Shown: positions 50,447 through 57,348 of the stretch, in pieces
How the letters are laid out: every line of letters begins with the position of its first letter
Numbering within the stretch: position 1 is the first letter of the stretch
Source of the DNA: Aquiflexum balticum DSM 16537
Lineage (GTDB): Bacteria; Bacteroidota; Bacteroidia; Cytophagales; Cyclobacteriaceae
Reading direction: 5' to 3'
DNA length: 64,000 nucleotides
Assembly (NCBI RefSeq): GCF_900176595.1
Contig: NZ_LT838813.1
Location: 434,001 to 498,000, forward strand
Notes under the pieces: model-generated
What the model saw: only the letters and a program-made list of their open reading frames with translations
Databases searched by the model: none
What the model was told of the DNA's origin: nothing
Made by a program: the position numbers and the translations under genes

Positions 50447-52900
50447 ATGAAAATCTTAAAATTCGGAGGATCATCAGTAGCCAATCAGGAAAATATCGAA
50501 AAGGTTTTCCAGATTTTGAAAAGTCAGTTTCATCAGGAAGAAATTGCGGTTGTATTTTCAGCTTTGGGAGGAGTCACGGAAGTTTTGCTTCAAAGTGCCC
50601 ATAAAGCCAGAGAAGGGGACAAATCCTATGTTGAAGAAATCAAAGTCCTGGAAGACAGACACTATGATCTGGTCAGAAAAATGATTCCCATTCAGCAACA
50701 ATCGACTGTGCTGACATACGTTAAGGTACGTTTCAATGAATTGGAGGACTTGTTCCATGGGATTTATTTGATCAAGGAATGTTCCCTTAAGACTTTGGAT
50801 TATGTAGGTAGCTTTGGTGAAAGACTTTCTGCCTTTATTCTTGCAGAGGCACTAAAAGTTGAAGGCTTGCCGGCACATTATCTTGATGCAAGAGAGGTAA
50901 TCCGTACCAATAATAGATTTGGCAATGCTAAAGTTGATTTCCCGCAAACCAATGACCTGATACAGGATTATTTCCATCAACACAAAGGGCTGAAAGTCAT
51001 AACAGGATTTATAGCTTCCACCGAAAAGGGTGAAACTACCACATTGGGTAGAAGCGGTTCTGATTATACTGCTGCGATTTTCGCCTCAGCGCTACAAGCT
51101 GAAAGTCTGGAGATTTGGACCGATGTTTCCGGTGTTATGACTTCTGACCCAAGATTGGTTTATTCCGCTTTTACCATCCCCCAACTCACCTACAGTGAAG
51201 CCATGGAGTTGTCCCATTTTGGGGCTAAAGTCATTTTCCCGGCTACCATGCAGCCGGCAATGCGGAAAGGGATTCCAATTTATATCAAAAATACCTTTGC
51301 GCCTGAGCATCCCGGGACGCTGATCAATAATGACGCTCCCAGCGGTAAACTGATAAAAGGAATTTCCTCGATGTCAGGAATTTCACTTCTGAACATTCAA
51401 GGAGCGGGGTTGATCGAAGTAGTGGGAGTAAGCAGAAGAGTATTTGGTGCATTGGCAGATGCAGGGATCAATGTAGTGTTAATTTCCCAAGCATCCTCGG
51501 AGCACAGTATCTGTGTGGCCATCAAAACCATAGAAGTGCCCTCAGCCAAAGAAGCTATAGAAAAAGAGTTTCTTTATGAAATCAAGAACACCGAAATGGA
51601 TCCGGTAGTGGTGGTTTCCAACATGGCAGTAGTGGCTGCTGTCGGTGAGAATATGAAGCATAACCCCGGAGCAAGTGGCAGGATGTTCCAAGCTTTGGGG
51701 CGAAACAATGTAAACGTATTTGCGATTGCGCAGGGCAGTTCAGAATTGAATATCTCAGCAGTGGTTTCTCAGGCTGATTTACAAAAGGCCCTCAATGCAC
51801 TCCATGAGGCTTTTTTCCTTTCTGAAAATAAAGTGCTCCATATCTTTTTGGTTGGCGTAGGGTTAATCGGAAAGGCATTGATCAAGATGATCGCCCTTCA
51901 AAGGAAAAAGCTACAAAAAGAAAATGATCTGGATATTCAGATTCACGGGATTGCCAATTCCAGGTTTATGGCATTTGATGAAGACGGATTTGACCTGCAC
52001 AATTGTCCGGCACCTGAGGACGCCAAAGGAGCAAAGCCTATGGATCTAAAAAGATTTGTTTCCAAAATGGATGAAATGAATTTTTCGAATACGGTTTTTG
52101 TGGATTGTACTGCCAGCCAGGAATTGGCTGAAATTTATGAACATGTTCTTGAAGCCAAAATAGCCATCGTAACCCCCAACAAAAAGGCAAATTCGAGTTC
52201 CTTGGAAAATTACAAGGCTTTGAAGAAACTGGCCTATAAGCGCGGTGTGAAGTTTTTATATGAAACAAACGTGGCGGCAGGACTTCCTGTCATCAGTACC
52301 TTGCAGGATTTAATGTTAAGCGGAGATAAGGTCATTAAGATTGAAGCAGTCCTGAGCGGATCCATGAATTATATTTTCAGTGAACTGGAAAATGGAGCCC
52401 CCTTCAGTGAAGTGGTCAAAGTAGCCAAAGAAAAAGGGTATACCGAACCTGACCCAAGAGATGATCTCAGCGGAATGGATGTGGGAAGGAAAATTTTGAT
52501 TTTGGGAAGGGAAGCAGAACAGGACCTGCATTTTGATGATATCTCCATCCAAAGTATGGTGCCTGCGGATTGTGTGGAAATAGAAAATGTGGGCGAGTTT
52601 TTGGAAAAACTCAAGGCCCATGACGAAGAATTTGCCCTTCTATTGGAAGAAGCAAAAGCCAAAGGAGAAAAACTCAGATTTATGGCAACGCTTGAAAACG
52701 GCAAAGCAAAGGTAGGACTAAACTCCCTTGATAGCAGTCATCCATTTTATACACTGAGAGGCTCTGACAACATGATCTTGTTTACCACCGAGCGTTATCA
52801 TGATTATCCAATGATCATCCGGGGACCCGGTGCCGGGGCAGATGTGACTGCCGCAGGTGTTTTTGCTGATGTGATACGAATAGGTAACATCTCCAGATAA
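50447..52900 (+). CDS. thrA: bifunctional aspartokinase / homoserine dehydrogenase
   Basis: This 817-residue fusion carries the first and third steps from aspartate to threonine. The aspartokinase domain (about 1-280) has MKILKFGGSSVAN, TTLGRSGSDYTAAIFA and WTDVSGVMTSDPRLV. ACT regulatory domains follow (about 300-460; GVSRRVFGALADAGINVVLISQ; NVNVFAIAQGSSELNIS). The homoserine dehydrogenase domain has the NAD(P) motif HIFLVGVGLIGKALI (about 464) and catalytic region LSGSMNYIFSELENG plus YTEPDPRDDLSGMDVGRK. Length matches E. coli ThrA. A Thr-rich leader precedes it. Its TAA stop shares a base with the thrB ATG. Confidence 0.97.
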   Translation: MKILKFGGSSVANQENIEKVFQILKSQFHQEEIAVVFSALGGVTEVLLQSAHKAREGDKSYVEEIKVLEDRHYDLVRKMIPIQQQSTVLTYVKVRFNELEDLFHGIYLIKECSLKTLDYVGSFGERLSAFILAEALKVEGLPAHYLDAREVIRTNNRFGNAKVDFPQTNDLIQDYFHQHKGLKVITGFIASTEKGETTTLGRSGSDYTAAIFASALQAESLEIWTDVSGVMTSDPRLVYSAFTIPQLTYSEAMELSHFGAKVIFPATMQPAMRKGIPIYIKNTFAPEHPGTLINNDAPSGKLIKGISSMSGISLLNIQGAGLIEVVGVSRRVFGALADAGINVVLISQASSEHSICVAIKTIEVPSAKEAIEKEFLYEIKNTEMDPVVVVSNMAVVAAVGENMKHNPGASGRMFQALGRNNVNVFAIAQGSSELNISAVVSQADLQKALNALHEAFFLSENKVLHIFLVGVGLIGKALIKMIALQRKKLQKENDLDIQIHGIANSRFMAFDEDGFDLHNCPAPEDAKGAKPMDLKRFVSKMDEMNFSNTVFVDCTASQELAEIYEHVLEAKIAIVTPNKKANSSSLENYKALKKLAYKRGVKFLYETNVAAGLPVISTLQDLMLSGDKVIKIEAVLSGSMNYIFSELENGAPFSEVVKVAKEKGYTEPDPRDDLSGMDVGRKILILGREAEQDLHFDDISIQSMVPADCVEIENVGEFLEKLKAHDEEFALLLEEAKAKGEKLRFMATLENGKAKVGLNSLDSSHPFYTLRGSDNMILFTTERYHDYPMIIRGPGAGADVTAAGVFADVIRIGNISR

Positions 52901-53832
52901 TGTACAGATCCATCACAGCCTTTGCGCCAGCTACTGTTGCCAACGTATCCTGTGGCTTTGATATCCTTGGATTTGCCATAGATGGCATGGGGGATAAAGT
53001 CACCGTTTCTTTCAATGAACAAAAGAAGCTTTGTGTAACAGGTATTACCGGAGATGGAGGAAAGCTGCCTTTGGAAGTGGAAAAAAATACCTGCTCTGTA
53101 GCCATTCAGGCTTTATTGGATCAAATGGGAACCCCAATTGGGATTGATATTTATTTGGAAAAAGGATTGGCATTGGGTTCAGGTATGGGTTCATCGGCAG
53201 CAAGTGCCGCTGCAGCTTTGGTCGCGACCAATACTTTGTTGGGCAATCCCTTTACAAAGGAGGAATTGGTTCCATTTGCCATGGAAGCTGAGCGGATTGC
53301 CTGCGGATCTGCTCATGCCGACAACGTAGCTCCCTCAATTTTGGGCGGTTTTGTCCTTATCAGAGGATACGAGCCTTTGGATATTGTCAAATTGCCCGTT
53401 CCAAAAGGAATCTATTGTACATTGGTCCATCCGCATATTGAACTGAAAACATCTGACTCCAGGAGTGTACTGAGAAAACAGATTTCATTAAAGGAATCAA
53501 CCGTGCAATCCGGAAATATTGCAGGATTTATAGCCGGATTATATACCAATGATTTTGGTTTGATCAGCAGATCTTTAAAAGATGTCATTGCCGAACCTTC
53601 ACGGGCATTGTTGATACCGGGCTTTTATGAATTGAGGGATGCCATCAAGTCCATAGGGGCATTGGGTTCAGGGATATCAGGTTCCGGACCGACCATATTC
53701 GTCCTGTCCCCAAATGGAGAAATTGCCCTTGAAGCCGGAGAAAAAGCCAAAGACGTCTTTCATAAAATCGGCTTAGGAGCAGATGTCTATGTTTCGGAGG
53801 TGAATAATCGGGGAGCGTTTGTTTTGGGTTAG
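52900..53832 (+). CDS. thrB: homoserine kinase
   Basis: This 310-residue GHMP kinase phosphorylates homoserine. The GHMP ATP-binding loop is GLALGSGMGSSAASAAAAL (about 87-105). It starts FAPATVANVSCGFDILGFA, and GSGISGSGPTIFVLSP is the C-terminal GHMP motif. It begins at the last base of the thrA stop (TAATG), so it is translationally coupled. thrC follows after 383 bp of repeats rather than directly. Confidence 0.97.
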   Translation: MYRSITAFAPATVANVSCGFDILGFAIDGMGDKVTVSFNEQKKLCVTGITGDGGKLPLEVEKNTCSVAIQALLDQMGTPIGIDIYLEKGLALGSGMGSSAASAAAALVATNTLLGNPFTKEELVPFAMEAERIACGSAHADNVAPSILGGFVLIRGYEPLDIVKLPVPKGIYCTLVHPHIELKTSDSRSVLRKQISLKESTVQSGNIAGFIAGLYTNDFGLISRSLKDVIAEPSRALLIPGFYELRDAIKSIGALGSGISGSGPTIFVLSPNGEIALEAGEKAKDVFHKIGLGADVYVSEVNNRGAFVLG

Positions 53833-54190
53833 ACGTGAGATGTGAGATGTGAGACACAAGACGCAAGACATAAGACATAAGACAAAAGAATTAGAGGTAG
53901 CTATGAGTATTGGGAAGAAAAGTAAATGTAATACCTGACTTAAAACCCTGAAAGGGTTGAACTTTGAATAGCCCCGTGTGAAACGTGGGGTAATGGAATA
54001 ATTGAAGTTGATCCATCAACCCTGAAGGGGTTGAACATTTCGTTAGTTAGAAAATAATGTTTCAAGTAACTTCATGATGTTTCAAGAATTGAGAGGCGAG
54101 CGCCAAGAGACAAGAAATCAAAACACAGCGTATAAATAGACAGATAATTTTCCAATCTTAAAATCCGCCTCGGCGGACAAGTCTTTTCAA
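53833..54190. repeat. heptamer and family B repeats between thrB and thrC
   Basis: GTGAGAT, GTGAGAT, GTGAGAC, ACAAGAC, GCAAGAC, ATAAGAC, ATAAGAC, AAAAG occupy 53836-53888. Family B hairpins follow: AACCCTGAAAGGGTT (53943-53957), CCCCGTGTGAAACGTGGGG (53973-53991) and CAACCCTGAAGGGGTTG (54018-54034). A further stretch has GCGAGCGCCAAGAGACAAGA near 54096-54115. No gene or clear promoter is seen. Confidence 0.7.
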
Positions 54191-54215
54191 TTTTCCAATT
54201 TTAATTCTACCTCCT

Positions 54216-55535
54216 ATGAACTTCTACAGCACCAATAACCCCAACCATCTTGTAAGCCTTAAAGAAGCTGTGGTCAAAGGACTAGCTCCGGATCAGGGAT
54301 TGTATATGCCTGTTGAAATTCCGGTGATGTCCGAAGAGTTTTTTGACAAGTTGCCGGAAATGACCTTTAAGGAAATAGGTTATGAGGTGATTGGGACTCT
54401 TTTCGGAGATGAATTGAGCAATGAGCAAATCAAAGAATTGGTGGATCATACATTAGCATTTGATGCGCCTTTGGTAGAGTTAGAGCATGATATTTTCAGC
54501 CTGGAGCTTTTCCATGGACCTACTCTGGCATTCAAGGATTTTGGGGCGAGGTTTTGTTCCAAGCTGATGTCCATATTGATGGCGGGGGAAAGTAGGAAAG
54601 TTCGTGTCTTGGTCGCCACCTCAGGGGATACCGGTAGTGCAGTGGCGAATGGGTTTTTCAAGGTGGAAGGAGTGGAAGTCATCGTCCTTTATCCAAAAGG
54701 AAAAGTCAGCGAATTGCAGGAAAAGCAGTTTACCACTTTGGGTGAAAATGTAATGGCTATTGAAGTGGACGGCGTTTTTGATGATTGTCAGACATTGGTG
54801 AAGCAGGCCTTTTTGGATAAAGAACTCAATGAAAAGATGTTGCTGACCTCAGCCAATTCCATTAATGTTGCCAGATGGATTCCGCAATGCCTGTATTATT
54901 TCTATGCTATATCAAGACTTCCAAAATCAGGTAAGAAAATAGTGGTCTCTGTTCCCAGTGGTAATTTCGGTAACCTTGGAGCGGGTATCTTGGCTGAAAG
55001 AATGGGGCTGCCCATCGCCCAATTTATAGCCTCCACTAATATCAATAAGGTCGTGCCGGATTTCCTGGGAGGCAGCCCTTTTGCTTCCAAGCCTTCCATC
55101 GGCACCATCAGCAACAGTATGGACGTGGGTAATCCAAGTAACTTTTATAGGCTTTTGGCGCTTTATGCCAATAATGAAAAATTATTCCGTGAAAAGGTAA
55201 AAGGATTTTACTTTGATGATGCGGATACCAGAAACGCCATGATAAAAGTCAGAGATGCATCAGGCTATATCATGGACCCCCATGGTACTGTGGGTTATTT
55301 GGGGTTGAGGAATTTTATGAAAATGAATCCCGGAGAATACATCGGTATTTTTCTTGAAACCGCCCATCCTGCCAAATTCAAATCCGTGGTCGATGAAACC
55401 TTGGGCATTGACCTGCCGATTCCTGATAGGTTAAAGGAGTTTATGAAAGGGGAAAAACAAATTTTGGAAATGGGGAATGATTTTGGGGAGTTTAGGGTGT
55501 TTTTAACTACAGATTTCACTGATGGACACAGATAG
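54216..55535 (+). CDS. thrC: threonine synthase, with an altered C-terminus
   Basis: This 439-residue PLP enzyme converts O-phosphohomoserine to threonine. The PLP lysine is Lys107 in LFHGPTLAFKDFGARF. VATSGDTGSAVANGF, VSVPSGNFGNLGAG and STNINKVVPDFL are canonical. Up to GNDFGEFR (near residue 427) it is colinear with the family. The last residues (VFLTTDFTDGHR) come from TTTCACTGATGGACACAGAT-like repeat text. A second copy of the 3' end with a different tail (GEFRKLLNSK...) lies at 56787-56924. The catalytic core is intact, so it is probably active. Confidence 0.95.
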   Translation: MNFYSTNNPNHLVSLKEAVVKGLAPDQGLYMPVEIPVMSEEFFDKLPEMTFKEIGYEVIGTLFGDELSNEQIKELVDHTLAFDAPLVELEHDIFSLELFHGPTLAFKDFGARFCSKLMSILMAGESRKVRVLVATSGDTGSAVANGFFKVEGVEVIVLYPKGKVSELQEKQFTTLGENVMAIEVDGVFDDCQTLVKQAFLDKELNEKMLLTSANSINVARWIPQCLYYFYAISRLPKSGKKIVVSVPSGNFGNLGAGILAERMGLPIAQFIASTNINKVVPDFLGGSPFASKPSIGTISNSMDVGNPSNFYRLLALYANNEKLFREKVKGFYFDDADTRNAMIKVRDASGYIMDPHGTVGYLGLRNFMKMNPGEYIGIFLETAHPAKFKSVVDETLGIDLPIPDRLKEFMKGEKQILEMGNDFGEFRVFLTTDFTDGHR

Positions 55536-55562
55536 GTGCTTTTGAAAGTGAACATTATAGCC

Positions 55563-55652
55563 GAAGTGAGTGTCTCCACTCACTTCCATTTCAAGTTTGA
55601 AAATGGAAAAGCTTGCGATAAAACTGTGGGTCGTCAGTTGAGCCACTGCTGA
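55563..55652. repeat. REPIN copy 1 (two REP hairpins in inverted arrangement)
   Basis: GAAGTGAGTGTCTCCACTCACTTC (55563-55586) is a perfect hairpin with core AGTGTCTCCACT. About 45 bp on, TCGTCAGTTGAGCCACTGCTGA (55631-55652) is a decayed second hairpin. It sits 28 bp after the thrC stop. Confidence 0.8.
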
Positions 55653-55736
55653 ATGCGTAAAGTCGATTCCCATCTTCTTAGCTAATTTGCAAAATAGTGG
55701 CTCGCATTTCAGGAATGATTTTCATAAATTTGAAAT

Positions 55737-55928
55737 ATGGAATGGCAAAAATATTTAACATCAGACAATACCATACTTTTAGGAAAGCCTACTATCAAAG
55801 GAACAAGGATTTCAGTCGAACATATTATTGGGCTATTGGCTCAGGGTTGGACGGAACAACAAATCCTCGAAAATTATCCCCGCTTAACCCAAGAATCGCT
55901 TCAAGCTGTTTTATCTGCGCCAAAGTGA
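55737..55928 (+). CDS. DUF433 antitoxin-like protein, C-terminus cut by a REP
   Basis: This 63-residue protein reads MEWQKYLTSDNTILLGKPTI, then GTRISVEHIIGLLAQGWTEQQILENYP. This is the DUF433 winged-helix signature (GKP.I.GTRI.V..I). DUF433 proteins are VapB-like antitoxins that usually pair with a DUF5615 PIN-like toxin of the Mut7-C type. No such toxin follows; the frame ends in the TGA of AAAGTGAGTGTCTCC, which is the REP hairpin itself. Family members are often 70-80 residues, so a REP insertion has probably removed the tail and detached the toxin gene. It could still bind DNA. Confidence 0.8.
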   Translation: MEWQKYLTSDNTILLGKPTIKGTRISVEHIIGLLAQGWTEQQILENYPRLTQESLQAVLSAPK

Positions 55929-55945
55929 GTGTCTCCACTCACTTT
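55922..55945. repeat. REP hairpin (single)
   Basis: AAAGTGAGTGTCTCCACTCACTTT is a perfect hairpin. It overlaps the DUF433 stop codon and lies 120 bp upstream of the RAYT gene. Confidence 0.85.
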
Positions 55946-56065
55946 CCCTGGGTGGAGTTTAAGCCAATCTGATTTTCCTTTACTCACATTATTTTTAACC
56001 TCCAAATGCGATTGATGGATTAATTTATTTAAATTAGACTGGTTCAATTTTTAAAATGACTTTTT

Positions 56066-56587
56066 ATGGAATTAGAAAGAATGTATTTTTTCACTGCGAC
56101 CATCCACAAATGGATCCCACTGTTAACTGAAGAGAAATTTAAAAAAATTATCATTTCCAGTTTAAAATATCTTACAGATAAGCAATTGATCAAAATCTAT
56201 GGATTTGTGATCATGCCAAACCATATCCACCTGATTTGGGAGCTATTGGATCTAAACAAAAAGGAAATGCCACATGCCAGCTTTCTAAAGTTTACAAGCC
56301 ATCAGTTTTTAAAGGACCTGAGAAAAAATAATCAGGAATTGTTAACCAAATTCAAAGTTGAAGAAGTGAATAAAGCCTATTGCTTTTGGCAGAGGGATTC
56401 GCTTCCCATTGAGTTATACAGCCCACAAGTAATTTTTCAAAAATTGGAATATATCCACAATAACCCATGCAGGGGAAAATGGATGTTGGTTGATAATCCC
56501 TTAAATTACCCATATTCATCATTTGGATTTTATGAAAACGGTATTGATGGGTTTGGCTTTTTAAATCATGTGGGGGAGAGGATTTAA
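56066..56587 (+). CDS. REP-associated tyrosine transposase (RAYT, Y1/HUH superfamily)
   Basis: This 173-residue protein has the single-strand HUH-type motif MPNHIHLIWEL (His53 and His55). The candidate catalytic tyrosine is Tyr129 in KLEYIHNNPCRGKW, a signature of RAYT/IS200-like proteins. RAYTs are domesticated Y1 transposases that recognise REP hairpins by nicking and joining single strands. The gene is flanked by REP hairpins on both sides (55922-55945, 56611-56634 and 56679-56702), as expected. It is full-length and apparently intact, and has no IS200-type ends of its own. Confidence 0.92.
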   Translation: MELERMYFFTATIHKWIPLLTEEKFKKIIISSLKYLTDKQLIKIYGFVIMPNHIHLIWELLDLNKKEMPHASFLKFTSHQFLKDLRKNNQELLTKFKVEEVNKAYCFWQRDSLPIELYSPQVIFQKLEYIHNNPCRGKWMLVDNPLNYPYSSFGFYENGIDGFGFLNHVGERI

Positions 56588-56610
56588 GCTGAAATGATTG
56601 TGTGACTCCA

Positions 56611-56702
56611 AAAGTGAGTGTCTTCACTCACTCCATTTGGGATTAACTTGAAAACAGGAGTTGCTATAAAAAAAGAGGGTCGTCAGTGGAGACACTGACG
56701 AC
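56611..56702. repeat. REPIN copy 3 directly downstream of the RAYT gene
   Basis: AAAGTGAGTGTCTTCACTCACTCC (56611-56634) is followed after 44 bp by GTCGTCAGTGGAGACACTGACGAC (56679-56702), a perfect hairpin. Its core AGTGGAGACACT is the reverse complement of AGTGTCTCCACT of the first hairpin type, so the two REPs are inverted relative to each other. Confidence 0.88.
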
Positions 56703-56786
56703 GGCGACAGAAAAAGTATTGATTTTTGATTATTAATATTTTCTATTCAAAGATTCAATTTAAATGTGTGCTAAAAATGGAGAAAA

Positions 56787-56924
56787 ACCTTGACCATCGA
56801 CCTGCCAATTCCTGATAGGTTAAAGGAATTTATGAAAGGTGAAAAACAGACTATGGCTATTGGTAATGATTTTGGGGAGTTTAGGAAGTTATTAAACAGT
56901 AAAATAGAGCCGTCAGGAACATAA
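56787..56924 (+). pseudogene. 3' remnant of thrC
   Basis: The frame TLTIDLPIPDRLKEFMKG...GNDFGEFRKLLNSK ends at TAA (56922-56924). Its first 99 bp align with thrC 55398-55496 without gaps; I count 13 differences. It is followed by TCAGGAACATAATTCCTGA (56913-56931), a strong hairpin that looks like the native thrC terminator. It has no start codon or RBS. It is most likely what remains of the original 3' end of a thrC copy. Confidence 0.85.
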
Positions 56925-56931
56925 TTCCTGA
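56913..56931. terminator. hairpin after the thrC remnant
   Basis: TCAGGAA and TTCCTGA pair around a 5-nt loop containing the remnant's TAA. A GCC/GGGC extension flanks it. It is probably the ancestral terminator of the threonine operon. The remaining 56932-57348 stretch is AT-rich and holds no gene I can support. Confidence 0.55.
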
Positions 56932-57348
56932 TGGGCCCTTCTTCTATCCGTACCCCGATATTTGGGATATGCTATGCGATTTTACCGCATAAGACTTTCC
57001 TAACATTTTCGCAAAAGGATTTGTGGAACTTAACCTTCTCTCGGATTTTGAGGAAGACTATGAAGAGGCGCATTATCCGATTTTGCTCCCCTCGATGCCA
57101 GTAACCTGCGTAAATTAGTTAAAAGCCAATTCTAATTGGCTACCCCTGGATTATTTTAGATACATCTATTTAAAAAATGATAAACCTAATTAGGTAAAGG
57201 AAAAGATGATTTTATAATCAATTTATTCAATTTCAAGTACTTAACTAATTCCTTTTGATATTTAAAAGAAAAGTTTAATATTTGAAAAAGTATAGTCTGT
57301 TCAAAAAAGAATTAGACAATTTTAGGAACAAGAGAATTTTATCTAGCT

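Noticed and set aside
16453-53888. Heptamer arrays considered as CRISPR-like arrays
   Set aside because: Units are 7 nt with no spacers and no 25-40-nt direct repeats, and no cas genes are in the window.
57023-57118. Short frame VELNLLSDFEEDYEEAHYPI... resembling the end of a HigA-like antitoxin
   Set aside because: The resemblance rests on a short AYEExHYPI-like string; there is no helix-turn-helix, RBS or toxin partner, so it cannot be called.
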